A stretch of DNA of 64,000 bases. Source: Solirubrobacterales bacterium (GTDB lineage: Bacteria; Actinomycetota; Thermoleophilia; Solirubrobacterales; Solirubrobacteraceae). Position 1 is the stretch's first letter, and each line of letters begins with the position of its first letter. Position numbers and translations under genes: made by a program. Positions 50,833-59,548 of this stretch are shown in pieces. The DNA is taken from positions 1 to 64,000 of the forward strand of contig QHBW01000034.1 in assembly GCA_003244205.1 (NCBI GenBank), given 5' to 3'. The notes beneath the pieces are model-generated. The model worked only from the letters and a program-made list of their open reading frames with translations, did no database searches and had not been told where the DNA came from.

Positions 50833-53273
50833 GGACCCCGATACGCGCGATCGACGGCAACGTCGTCTTCGGCGCCCAGTTGAGCGACGCGTGGGCGATC
50901 TACCACCTCGAGCTCGAGTCCTACGAGGGCCTGACGATCGAAGACAAGCTGCGGTTATGGGCGGAGCTGGCGAGCTTCGGCTACGCGATCAGGGCCGACT
51001 TCCAGTTCTTGCGCGTCAGCGGCACATGGTCGCTCGAGCACTATGCGACGGGCGCGCGCAACGCGCTCGATCCACGCCACGGGTACCCGACCGCGCTCGA
51101 CGCTCACCTCGCCGCCGACTGTCAGGCGCTCGCCGAGCACCAGGTATCGCTTCCCCGGCTCTACCTGGGCGTGCACCTCGCCGACCCCGCCGCCAGCCCG
51201 CTCGATCGCCTCGCCGAGGAGGCGGGCCGCGCCGCGCTGCGTCCGCGCGGAGTATGGCGTCAGCTTCGCGAGCTGGGCGCAGAGCGCGATCCGCGCGCAC
51301 TCAGTCAGCGCCAGCGCAGGGCGCTCCTCGGGCGTGAGCGGCGCGCGTTCGAGACACTGTCGCGCTTCTTTGCTGCCCGTCGAGCGGAGACGCTCGAGCT
51401 GCAGTGGCTGATTCGCCGTGCGTTCTGCGCAGGCCTCGGTGAGCCCGAAATCGATGCGCTCTTCACGCCGCGGGCGCTGGAGGTGCAGGCAGGAGACGAG
51501 CTCCACTGGCGGCCGCTGGAGATCGATCTGCTGCGTCTCTTTCGCTCGCCGATCGTTGTCGGCGAGCGGGCGCTGCGCATCAGCTCGGAGCTGGGGACGT
51601 CTCACCAGGCGCTGCTCGCGCTGGGTGCCCTGCCAGAGAGCGCTGAGTTTCCCGGTCGCCAGGCGGAATTGCTCTCCGCACCGCTCGATGACGTGGACTT
51701 CCCGATCGACGTCGGCTTCTCGGCGTTTTGGCTCCCCAACGAGCGCGCCGCCAGGCTCGTCCGTAACAAGCTCGTCCATGCCGACCACATCCTCAGTGAG
51801 GAGGCGGCCGGCGAGCACGGTGCCTCGAGCGCGACGGAGGGGCGTCCCCACGCGGCGCGCGCGCTGCGTGACTACCTCGAGGGTGAGGTCCGTCCGCCGC
51901 TGCTGATCGCGCTCAGCACGCTGCGCGTCAGCGCGCCCTCTGCGGACGAGCTCGAACGCCGCGTGACCGCGGTCGCCGAGGCCTACCGGCCTGTGCGCGT
52001 GCACCGGCCCTACGGCGAGCAGCTGCGCCTCTTCCGAGGGCTGTTCCCGGGCCAGAAACCGGCCCTCGCAGACTTCTGCGAGCACCTGCTGCTCGAGCAG
52101 ATGGCGGGACTGATGCCGCTCGCCCAGCACGCGGTCGGCGCCCCCGCGGGTCTCTTGATCGGTCGGACGGCATTTGCGGGTAGGCCTGTGCTGGCCGACT
52201 TACGCCAAGCATCGCATGCCAACCGTCCCCCCGCCACGCTGCTCTCGGGGACGCTGGGCTCCGGCAAGACGATGCTGCTGCAGCTGCTGCTCTTCGGCGC
52301 CTTCCTGCTCGGATCGCGAGTCGTTGACATCGACCCGAAGGGCGACCACGCCCTCCACAGGCTGCTCGCTGCACGCTTCGGCCCTGGAGCCGTGGAAGAG
52401 ATCGTGCTGGGCAGCGATTCGATCCATCGGGGGCTGCTGGATCCGCTGCGGGTGGCGCCCGAGGGGGCGCGCGAGGACGCTGCCGCCTCCTTCTTCCTTG
52501 AATTGCTTCATCCCTGTCCGCCGAGCTGGCGCACGGCGATCAAGCGCGCGCTGAAGACCGTCGCCGCCGCCCCGCCGGAGCGTCGCACCTGTGCAGCCGC
52601 CGTGGCTCAGTTGCGAAGCGGCGATGGGGTCTCGCGGGAGGTCGCCGATGCGCTCGAGGTGTACGCCGACGGGGGCCTCGCGCAGCTTGGCTTCGCCTCT
52701 GCGTCGGACCCCCCGCGCGAGGCCGGCGCGGCGCCGTTCACCTACATCCAGATCCGCCGCCTTCCCCGGCCGCTGCCGGGAACGCCGCGAGACGAGCTCA
52801 CCGAGGAGCAGCGTGTCGGCGTCGCGGTGATGCGGCTGCTCGCCTCCTACGCGATGCACCTGATGGGTGAAGACCGTACCCGCCACAAGGTGCTCGGTTT
52901 TGACGAAGCGTGGTTCCTGCTGCGCGACGCGACCGGACGCGAGCTGATCGAGCAGCTCAACCGCTGGGGCAGATCGGAGTTCGCCACGCCGATCCTCGTC
53001 ACCCATCTGGCGTCGGATGCGATCGACAGCCAAAACCTGATCGGCACGCGCTTCGTCTTTGGCCAGGAGACGACCGACGAAGCCGCGGCCGGTCTGCGCA
53101 TGCTGCGCCTGGATCCGCGCGACGAGGGACTGCTGCGTTGGCTGCTGCAGGCGCGCGAGGGTCGCTGCCTACTGCGCGACCTCGATGAGCGGGTCGCCAA
53201 GGTGAAGATCAACCTCGACGCCCACCCCGAGTTGCTGGAGACCCTGAGCACGACGCCCAGCTTCGCGCTATGA
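50829..53273 (+). CDS. VirB4/TcpF-type secretion ATPase
   Basis: 814 residues, the length expected for VirB4-family ATPases. The N-terminal half (about 1-430) carries the non-ATPase domain. Walker A is LLSGTLGSGKTMLLQLL near residue 471; DIDPKGDHALHRLLAARFG follows; Walker B is KVLGFDEAWFLLRD near residue 690, with FATPILVTHLASD and a sensor-like VFGQETTDEAAAGLRML. It would power assembly or substrate movement at the inner membrane. The ATG 50829 overlaps the TcpE-like stop, and its own stop overlaps the next start. Confidence 0.88.
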   Translation: MRTPIRAIDGNVVFGAQLSDAWAIYHLELESYEGLTIEDKLRLWAELASFGYAIRADFQFLRVSGTWSLEHYATGARNALDPRHGYPTALDAHLAADCQALAEHQVSLPRLYLGVHLADPAASPLDRLAEEAGRAALRPRGVWRQLRELGAERDPRALSQRQRRALLGRERRAFETLSRFFAARRAETLELQWLIRRAFCAGLGEPEIDALFTPRALEVQAGDELHWRPLEIDLLRLFRSPIVVGERALRISSELGTSHQALLALGALPESAEFPGRQAELLSAPLDDVDFPIDVGFSAFWLPNERAARLVRNKLVHADHILSEEAAGEHGASSATEGRPHAARALRDYLEGEVRPPLLIALSTLRVSAPSADELERRVTAVAEAYRPVRVHRPYGEQLRLFRGLFPGQKPALADFCEHLLLEQMAGLMPLAQHAVGAPAGLLIGRTAFAGRPVLADLRQASHANRPPATLLSGTLGSGKTMLLQLLLFGAFLLGSRVVDIDPKGDHALHRLLAARFGPGAVEEIVLGSDSIHRGLLDPLRVAPEGAREDAAASFFLELLHPCPPSWRTAIKRALKTVAAAPPERRTCAAAVAQLRSGDGVSREVADALEVYADGGLAQLGFASASDPPREAGAAPFTYIQIRRLPRPLPGTPRDELTEEQRVGVAVMRLLASYAMHLMGEDRTRHKVLGFDEAWFLLRDATGRELIEQLNRWGRSEFATPILVTHLASDAIDSQNLIGTRFVFGQETTDEAAAGLRMLRLDPRDEGLLRWLLQAREGRCLLRDLDERVAKVKINLDAHPELLETLSTTPSFAL

Positions 53274-55573
53274 GGGTCCGAGCGCTGGCTGCCGCTGCAG
53301 TCGCGCTCAGCGTCGCCCTGCTGGCGCCCGCCCCAGCGCTCGCGGGCTCGAAAGGGGCGCCGGACTGGCTGGAGACCTTCACCGGTCCCTCGCCGCTGTG
53401 CGCGAGCGCAATCCACGGCGCGCCGAGTACCAACTGCCGGGCGACGGGGAAGGTCGAGACGCCCTACCCGCTCGGTCACTACCAGTTCGACTGGCACATC
53501 ACCACCGGGCCCACGCACTGGCAGAACGACGTCGCAGCGCTCATCCAGTGGCTCTCGTCCCTGTGCTGGACGCTCACGCTGACCGTGCTGGAGGTCGTGC
53601 TCGCGGCGCTGCAGTGGGCGTTCTCGCTCGACATTGTCCACAGCGCGCTCGCCCCGCTGCGCGAGACGCTGCACCGGGTGCACGACGATGTCCTCGGGGC
53701 ACCCTGGCAGACGGTCGCCCTCGGTGTGCTCGCGCTCGGCGCGCTCTATCACGGCATGGTGCGCCAGGATCTCGCCGAGAGCGTGCTCGGCAGCGCACTG
53801 GCGATCGTGATGATCGGCGTCGGGCTCTACCTGATTCAGCGCCCGACGGAGACATTGGGGCCGTTCTCGCAGCTCGCCAACGAGACCGCCGGCGGATTCC
53901 TCGCCGGCGCCGCCACCGGCGATCCCACCCACCCCGATCAAGGTGTTGCCGCCGCCAGCGCCTCGATCTTCGACACCGCTGTGACGCGTCCGTGGTGTGC
54001 GATCGAGTTTGGCGACGTCAGCTTCTGCCTCTCACCGGCACCCGGCGCAATGACCTGGGCGCAGCGCTGGCTGCGCTACGCGCCCGGGACCCCCGAACGC
54101 GACGCCGAGTACGACGCGCTCGCGGGCAATCCCTTGCCAGGCGCGGGATTCACGCCCTTCGGCCTGCTGCCGTTCCTGGCACCGACGCGCAATACGTCCC
54201 ACGATCATCAGGTGGCCGGCGTGCACCGCCAACCCCAGCGGGTGGCCTTTCAAACCGAGCCGGCCACCGTCTTCCGGGCCACGATCGTGATCGTGATGTG
54301 TGCCGGTCTGTGGTGCTGCATCCTGCTGATCGGCTGGCTCACCGCTTTGCTGCTGGCCCAGAGCATCTTCGAGCTTGCGCTCGTGCTCGTGACGCCCGCG
54401 GTGTGCCTGGCTCCAGCGTTTGGGCGCCGTGGGCGAGGGTACTTCGTTCGTTGGCTGGGCCTGCTCGCGTTCACGGTCGTCGGACGCGCGGTGTACGCTT
54501 TTGCGCTCGCGATCGTGATCTCGGTCACGGCTGTGCTTGCCCGGGTCGCGTCGGCGCTCCCCTACGGGATCGGCTGGGCGCTGATGACCGGGGCCTGGCT
54601 GCTGGCGTTCAGGCACCGCGACGCGCTCTTCGCAAGCCTCACCGGCGGGCGCCACCGCGGCGCGGAGGTGCGCGCCCTGCTGGCGGCGCCACGCGGCGCG
54701 GTTCACGGGGCCATCGGCGTCGCTGGCCTCGCGCAACGGACAACCCGCCGCACCGGCGCCGCACTCTCCACGCCGGCCCAGGGAGCTCTTGCCTGGGCCG
54801 CTGGGGACGGACAAGGCTCTGCTCGGGCCGAGGGGGCGGCGCGCAGCACCGCACGGCGGATGCGCAAGCAGGAGGCTGCGATGGCCGAGCGACAGGTCGC
54901 CGACTGGCGCGGGCGCCTGGAGGATCACGATCGCGCAAAGGCCCGGCGCGAGAAGATCGACAGCACGCTCGCGCTCAACGCCTTCGAGCAGGCCAAGCTC
55001 GACGCCGAGCTCGCACTCCCAGGGGATCCCGCGCGCCAGCTCGAGCTGGCGGCCAGCCGGCGTCGCCTCGAGGCCGAGCGGATCGGCCTCACCGCCGAAC
55101 GCAGCGGTCTCGAGCCGCGGCTGCTCGATGCGCGCACGGCGGCGGGGCTGGGGCGCCGGCTCTCGTGGCTGCAGAGCGGCGGGGACAGCCGCGACGGCAT
55201 CCCTGCCTTACACGATCCACATGTGGCGCCAGCCCCCCCGATTCCCGCCAGGCGCGGGCTGCCTGCGCCGAGGGAGACCTATGCCTTCGGCGCGGCTCTG
55301 CGCGAGTGGGAGGACGCGAAGATCGCCGACGCCGAGCGCCGCAAGCAGGCGCACACCCCCGGTGGCTGGCGGCGGCCTGGAGCCGACATCCCGATTCTCC
55401 CGCTTCCCCCGCGACAGGCGGCCGCGCACGCGGAGATCGACGCGATGCTCGAGCGCGAGCGAGATCGCCGCCGCCGCGCAACGGATCGCGCCCGCGAGCG
55501 ACGCGCCGAGAAACGAGCGCTCGAACAAGAGGCAAAACGGGCACGCGAGGAGGATTCACAGGACCCTGGATGA
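53270..55573 (+). CDS. VirB6/TrbL/TcpH-like polytopic channel protein
   Basis: 767 residues. A cleavable signal (RALAAAAVALSVALLAPAPALAG) is followed by six or so transmembrane helices, including ALYHGMVRQDLAESVLGSAL, TIVIVMCAGLWCCILLIGWL and LLAFTVVGRAVYAFALAIVI, in the VirB6/TrbL pattern. The final ~280 residues are a long charged, probably coiled cytosolic tail (RRMRKQEAAMAERQVADW, RDRRRRATDRARERRAEKR). The N-terminal outer domain contains paired cysteines. It completes the operon. There is no peptidase domain as in some TcpG/TcpH fusions. Confidence 0.78.
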   Translation: MRVRALAAAAVALSVALLAPAPALAGSKGAPDWLETFTGPSPLCASAIHGAPSTNCRATGKVETPYPLGHYQFDWHITTGPTHWQNDVAALIQWLSSLCWTLTLTVLEVVLAALQWAFSLDIVHSALAPLRETLHRVHDDVLGAPWQTVALGVLALGALYHGMVRQDLAESVLGSALAIVMIGVGLYLIQRPTETLGPFSQLANETAGGFLAGAATGDPTHPDQGVAAASASIFDTAVTRPWCAIEFGDVSFCLSPAPGAMTWAQRWLRYAPGTPERDAEYDALAGNPLPGAGFTPFGLLPFLAPTRNTSHDHQVAGVHRQPQRVAFQTEPATVFRATIVIVMCAGLWCCILLIGWLTALLLAQSIFELALVLVTPAVCLAPAFGRRGRGYFVRWLGLLAFTVVGRAVYAFALAIVISVTAVLARVASALPYGIGWALMTGAWLLAFRHRDALFASLTGGRHRGAEVRALLAAPRGAVHGAIGVAGLAQRTTRRTGAALSTPAQGALAWAAGDGQGSARAEGAARSTARRMRKQEAAMAERQVADWRGRLEDHDRAKARREKIDSTLALNAFEQAKLDAELALPGDPARQLELAASRRRLEAERIGLTAERSGLEPRLLDARTAAGLGRRLSWLQSGGDSRDGIPALHDPHVAPAPPIPARRGLPAPRETYAFGAALREWEDAKIADAERRKQAHTPGGWRRPGADIPILPLPPRQAAAHAEIDAMLERERDRRRRATDRARERRAEKRALEQEAKRAREEDSQDPG

Positions 55574-55665
55574 GCCCAGGATGGGGAAGCGGAAGGGCAA
55601 GCGTCCTTGTCCGGGGCTTTCTGTCGCACGAGCGGCGTCCTTGCGAAGCATTAGGGTCTGGCGCG

Positions 55666-56853
55666 ATGGTCGGAGCGCCGAACGGAATTTGCGCTCTGGT
55701 GGGCCGATTCGATCCCACCGTGCTCGACGATGCCACCCTCGACGGGCGCCTGCGCCTGCGCTTGCGATGTGAGCAGGATGCCTGGGACGTGGTGGTCGAG
55801 AACCGCGAGGCTCGCCTGACGAAGGCGGGGCGGGGCGTACCGGACGCCTTGCTGGAGGCAGACCGCGCGACCTGGGGGCGCATCGCTGCCGACGTTCGGG
55901 GCGGCATGCATGCCTTCGGCTCCGGGCGGCTACGGATACGCCACAACCTCCATCTTGGGATCGCCTTGCTCGCGTCCACGAGCGGGATGACCGGACCCGA
56001 GAGGCTCCGCTTCGGGCGTGCGAGCAGCGGTCGTGGCGACATCTCCTACTTCGAGGCCGGCACGGGACGGCCGATCGTGCTCGTGCACGGGCTGGGCGCC
56101 ACCAAGGCCTCGATGTTGCCGACTGTGGTCGCGCTCGCGGAGCGCTTCCGCTGCATCGCGATCGACCTTCCTGGCTTCGGCGATTCCGACAAGCCGCTGG
56201 CGGCAGCCTACGATGCGCAGTTCTTCGCGCGCTCGGTCGTCGGCTTACTCGATTCGCTGGGTATCGAGCGCGCCGACGTCATCGGCAACAGCCTCGGTGG
56301 CCGGATCGCCCTCGAGCTAGGGCTGATCGCACCGCAGCGCGTCCGTCGCCTGGTGCTCCTGTGCCCGTCGCTGGCGTGGCGCCGCGGGCGCCCGTGGGCT
56401 CCGTACCTGCGCCTGCTGCGACCCGAACTCGGGCTGCTTCAGCCGGTGCCACGTCCGCTCGTGGAGGCGGTCGTGCACCGCGTGATCCCGGGCGGCAACG
56501 ACGGCTGGGTCGCCGCAGGCGTGGACGAGTTCCTGCGCGCCTACCTGCAGCGGCGCGGTCGCGCGGCGTTCTACGCCGCAGCGCGCAGCATCGTGCTCGA
56601 GGAGCCCGAGGGGCGAGACGGGTTCTGGACGCGGCTGTCTGGCCTGCGGACGCCATCGCTGTTCGTCTGGGGACGCCGCGACACGCTCGTTCCGCTCGCC
56701 TTCCAGCGCCACATCCGCGAGACGCTCCCAGCGGCGGCCCACGCCGTGCTCGATTGCGGACACGTACCGCAGCTCGAGAGCCCTGACGAGACGCACCGCG
56801 CGGTGCGTGCGTTCCTCGAGGCACGCACGCGCAAGCAGTCCCTGGCGGCCTAG
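55666..56853 (+). CDS. SCP2-like lipid-binding domain fused to alpha/beta hydrolase
   Basis: 395 residues. Residues about 10-105 resemble a sterol-carrier/SCP2 domain (TLDGRLRLRLRCEQDAWDVVVENREARL, ADRATWGRIAADVRGGMHAFGSGRLRI). An alpha/beta hydrolase follows: IVLVHGLGATKASMLPTV, AIDLPGFGDSDKP, nucleophile in DVIGNSLGGRIAL, aspartate in VWGRRDTLVP and histidine in LDCGHVPQLESP. All triad residues are intact. The fusion suggests hydrolysis of a lipid presented by the SCP2 part. ATG 55666 follows a TAGGGT hexamer by 8 nt, hinting at a leaderless message. Confidence 0.85.
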   Translation: MVGAPNGICALVGRFDPTVLDDATLDGRLRLRLRCEQDAWDVVVENREARLTKAGRGVPDALLEADRATWGRIAADVRGGMHAFGSGRLRIRHNLHLGIALLASTSGMTGPERLRFGRASSGRGDISYFEAGTGRPIVLVHGLGATKASMLPTVVALAERFRCIAIDLPGFGDSDKPLAAAYDAQFFARSVVGLLDSLGIERADVIGNSLGGRIALELGLIAPQRVRRLVLLCPSLAWRRGRPWAPYLRLLRPELGLLQPVPRPLVEAVVHRVIPGGNDGWVAAGVDEFLRAYLQRRGRAAFYAAARSIVLEEPEGRDGFWTRLSGLRTPSLFVWGRRDTLVPLAFQRHIRETLPAAAHAVLDCGHVPQLESPDETHRAVRAFLEARTRKQSLAA

Positions 56854-56893
56854 CTCGCGCTCACGCCCGAGCGGATCCCAGGCCCGCTGACGA

Positions 56894-57385
56894 TCACAAG
56901 CGCAGCTGCCACCAACCGACGTCACGCCAGCCGTCGAGCTTGTGTCCGACCTCTTCGAAGACGCCCACGGCGGTGAAGCCCAGCGCCTCGTGGAGGATCA
57001 CCGACGCCGGGTTTGGCAGCGTGATCCCCGCGGTTGCCAGATGGAAGTCGCGCTGTGAGAGCTCCCGCAGCTCCGCCGCGTAGAGCGCGCGGCCGAGCCC
57101 TTGCCCTACGGCAGCCCGATCCATGTAGATGGTGGTCTCGGCGGTCGATCGGTAGGCCGGCTTGGGACGAAACTCCGCGGCGGTGGCATAGCCCACGACC
57201 ACTCCGTTGCGCTCGCGCACCATCCACGGGTAGCCCGCCGCGCACGCCGCCTTCCACTTCTCCTTCCAGGCCCGCGCACTCGGCGCCTGGAGGTCGAAGG
57301 TGATGTAGGTCTGCTCGACGTAGTGGGCATAGATCGACGCGATCGTCTCGAGGTCGCCGGCGCACGCCGGACGGATCTCGGCCAC
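56894..57385 (-). CDS. GNAT N-acetyltransferase, phosphinothricin-acetyltransferase-like
   Basis: 163 residues. It transfers acetyl from acetyl-CoA to an amine. The N-terminus IRPACAGDLETIASIYAHYVEQTYITFD is characteristic of PAT/YncA-type enzymes. The acetyl-CoA loop is AVGQGLGRALYAAEL, and NPASVILHEALGFTAVGVFEEVGHKLDGWRDVGWWQL is the family end. Natural substrates of such enzymes are often methionine derivatives. Its GTG shares bases with the stop of the lipoprotein gene (TAGTG). Confidence 0.9.
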   Translation of the reverse strand: MAEIRPACAGDLETIASIYAHYVEQTYITFDLQAPSARAWKEKWKAACAAGYPWMVRERNGVVVGYATAAEFRPKPAYRSTAETTIYMDRAAVGQGLGRALYAAELRELSQRDFHLATAGITLPNPASVILHEALGFTAVGVFEEVGHKLDGWRDVGWWQLRL

Positions 57386-57861
57386 TACGGCGACGGGCCG
57401 CTGCTAGCGGTGGGGCCCGCCGGGTTCTGCACTGGCTGGGGCGTCGCGAGCTGGGCCACGCGCCATTGATTCCCCTGCTTGACGAGCTGGACGACATCGG
57501 TCGCGGGGGTCTCGCGGTCGGCGGTCGAGTGGACCACGGCCGTCGCAGTGCCGCCGCGGACAGTGATCTTCCCGATCGTCAGGTGCGGGTTTCTGACGTT
57601 GGCGAGGCCGGCCCGCAGCACCTGTTCGCAGGGCAGGCCCCGCTGGGTCAGCGTGTCGATCAGCGAGCGCGTGAAGACAGCGCCACAGAGGGCGGCGTAA
57701 TCGTGGCGCGCGGTGGCGCCCGCGAGCCGGTCCAAGGTCGCGCGCACGGCCTGGGCCTCCCCCCCATCGCCGCATCCAGACCACAGCCCGCAGACGCACA
57801 CCGCGGCGGCGACCGCCAGTAGCCGCGAAGCAGTCGATGAGCCGTGGAGGGTCACGGTCAC
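57385..57861 (-). CDS. Secreted lipoprotein with NTF2-like domain
   Basis: 158 residues. The lipoprotein signal (LLAVAAAVCVCGLWSGCGDGG) contains a lipobox ending in Cys. The mature part has helix-strand order typical of NTF2-like folds (AVRATLDRLAGATARHDYAALCGAVFTRSLID, then VVQLVKQGNQWRVAQL). Similar anchored domains are common in actinobacterial envelopes and have no defined role. Divergent from moaA with a 43-bp gap. Confidence 0.78.
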   Translation of the reverse strand: MTVTLHGSSTASRLLAVAAAVCVCGLWSGCGDGGEAQAVRATLDRLAGATARHDYAALCGAVFTRSLIDTLTQRGLPCEQVLRAGLANVRNPHLTIGKITVRGGTATAVVHSTADRETPATDVVQLVKQGNQWRVAQLATPQPVQNPAGPTASSGPSP

Positions 57862-57904
57862 AGACCCTAAATGATCGCTTGACGAGCGCGGGTACCCTCA
57901 AAGC

Positions 57905-58900
57905 ATGGGAATCGAGCCACTGCGCGACGGCCACGGCCGCAGGATCTCCGACATGCGCCTGTCGGTCACCGACCGCTGCAGCTTCCGCTGCCGCTATTGC
58001 ATGCCGGCCGACGGCATGCCGTGGCTGGCTCGCGACGAGCTGTTGAGCTTCGAGGAGATCGCGCGCCTCGTGAGGTTGTTCGCGCGGCTCGGCGTCAGCG
58101 ATCTCCGCCTGACCGGCGGCGAGCCGCTTCAGCGTCGCGAACTGCCGCGGCTGGCGGGCATGCTCGCGCAGATCGAAGGCATCGAGGACCTCAGCCTGAC
58201 GACCAACGGTCTGCTGTTGGAACGTCATGCCGAGGCGCTGGTCGCAAGCGGCGTCAAGCGCTTCAACGTCTCGATCGACTCGCTCTCGCCCGAGCGCTTC
58301 CACCAGCTCACGCGGCGTGACGCGCTGCACCGGGTGCTGCGGGGGCTCGAGGTGCTGGCGCAGTTCCCGCAGGCGCGGCCGATCAAGATCAACGTCGTTG
58401 CGCTGCGCGGCTTCACAGAGCTCGAGGTCATGCCGTTTGCCCGCTTCGCCCGCGAACGCCCCTTCGAGGTCCGCTTCATCGAGTTCATGCCACTGGACGG
58501 GGACCGCACCTGGACGCCCGAGCAGGTACTCACCGGCGCCGAGATCCGCGACGCGATCGCCACGGAATGGCCGCTCGAGCCGCTTGTGCGCGAACCCGGA
58601 GCGACCGCGCGGGTGTACCGCTTCGCCGATGGTCGCGGGCGCATCGGCTTCGTCAATCCGGTCTCCGAGCCGTTCTGCGCCGACTGCAATCGCATCCGCC
58701 TGACCGCCGACGGGCGCCTGCGCACGTGTCTGTTCTCACTTGGGGAGACCGACCTGCGCGGTCCGCTGCGCGCGGGCGCCGATGACGCCGACGTCGAGGA
58801 TGTGATCCGCACAGCGGTGTGGCACAAGGAGCTCAAGCACCACGTCAACGATCCCGGGTTCGTGCGCCCCGCGCGCTCGATGTCGGCGATCGGCGGCTGA
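57905..58900 (+). CDS. moaA: GTP 3',8-cyclase, molybdenum cofactor biosynthesis
   Basis: 331 residues, radical SAM. It converts GTP to 3',8-cyclo-GTP, the first step of molybdopterin synthesis. The N-terminal cluster is CSFRCRYC in VTDRCSFRCRYCMPADG. LRLTGGEPL and the C-terminal second cluster (PFCADCNRIRLTADGRLRTC) bind the substrate. It ends in Gly-Gly, as required for activity. A TACCCT hexamer lies 6 nt before the ATG. The formate dehydrogenase in the window needs this cofactor. Confidence 0.95.
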   Translation: MGIEPLRDGHGRRISDMRLSVTDRCSFRCRYCMPADGMPWLARDELLSFEEIARLVRLFARLGVSDLRLTGGEPLQRRELPRLAGMLAQIEGIEDLSLTTNGLLLERHAEALVASGVKRFNVSIDSLSPERFHQLTRRDALHRVLRGLEVLAQFPQARPIKINVVALRGFTELEVMPFARFARERPFEVRFIEFMPLDGDRTWTPEQVLTGAEIRDAIATEWPLEPLVREPGATARVYRFADGRGRIGFVNPVSEPFCADCNRIRLTADGRLRTCLFSLGETDLRGPLRAGADDADVEDVIRTAVWHKELKHHVNDPGFVRPARSMSAIGG

Positions 58901-58921
58901 CCAGCCAATCAGCGCTCAGCC

Positions 58922-59533
58922 TCAGCGACTCATCAGATGGGCCTCGGCGAGCGGGATGTCCTCGGGTCGGTTGACGTTGATCAGCACTTCGGGCGCTACG
59001 GCTATCAGCCGGGGAAACAACCTCCCCAGCACGATCTCGGTCACGGCGGAGTCTGGGGGTGCTGCGGCGAGCGCCGAGAGCGCGCCTGGCTCATAAATCC
59101 CCAGCAACGGCTGGGGCGCTGCGGGGGCCGCGCCGCCGGTCGTCGTCGCGATTACGGCGACGGACCCGCCTCGTGCCGTCAGCAACGCGGCGACCGTCGC
59201 CGCGTCGACCAGCGGAAGGTCGACCGCGCACACCAGCACCGCGCGGCCGTCGGCGACGCGCAACGCATGGGCGATCCCTTCGAGCGGATGGCTCGTCGTG
59301 GCGGGCTCGACCCAGAGCGCGACGTCGACGGGCAGCGGCGGGAGGTGACTGCCCCCCTTGGCGACCACCGCGACGTCCTCGAGTACCGCTCGTAGGCTCG
59401 CGAGCGACCACTCCAGCATCGACCGACCGGCGACCACGACAGAGGCCTTGTCGCCGCCCAGGCGGCGACCGCGGCCCCCAGCAAGGATCACGCCGATCGG
59501 GGCCGCGACGGGCTCGCCCACGACACGCAGCAT
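58922..59533 (-). CDS. mobA: Molybdenum cofactor guanylyltransferase
   Basis: About 203 residues. It attaches GMP to molybdopterin to give the guanine-dinucleotide cofactor used by formate dehydrogenase. The nucleotide-binding motif is GVILAGGRGRRLGGDKASV; VLVCAVDLPLVDAATVAAL carries the metal aspartate; VLINVNRPEDIPLAE ends the family fold. The ATG at 59533 lies within a TATGCT hexamer that is 7 nt before GTG 59521, so GTG may be the true leaderless start. Convergent to moaA across 21 bp. Confidence 0.9.
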   Translation of the reverse strand: MLRVVGEPVAAPIGVILAGGRGRRLGGDKASVVVAGRSMLEWSLASLRAVLEDVAVVAKGGSHLPPLPVDVALWVEPATTSHPLEGIAHALRVADGRAVLVCAVDLPLVDAATVAALLTARGGSVAVIATTTGGAAPAAPQPLLGIYEPGALSALAAAPPDSAVTEIVLGRLFPRLIAVAPEVLINVNRPEDIPLAEAHLMSR

Positions 59534-59538
59534 AGAAT
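59533..59538 (+). promoter_or_regulatory. -10 element in 15-bp divergent gap
   Basis: TAGAAT lies 10 nt before ATG 59549 on the plus strand and overlaps the TATGCT hexamer that serves mobA on the minus strand. The two promoters must be mutually exclusive. Confidence 0.5.
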
Positions 59539-59548
59539 CGGACGCGCG

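Noticed and set aside
53398-55665. Giant 1151-residue plus-strand protein ending in the hydrolase
   Set aside because: Its first 750 residues are an out-of-frame shadow of the VirB6-like gene; the real hydrolase starts at 55666.
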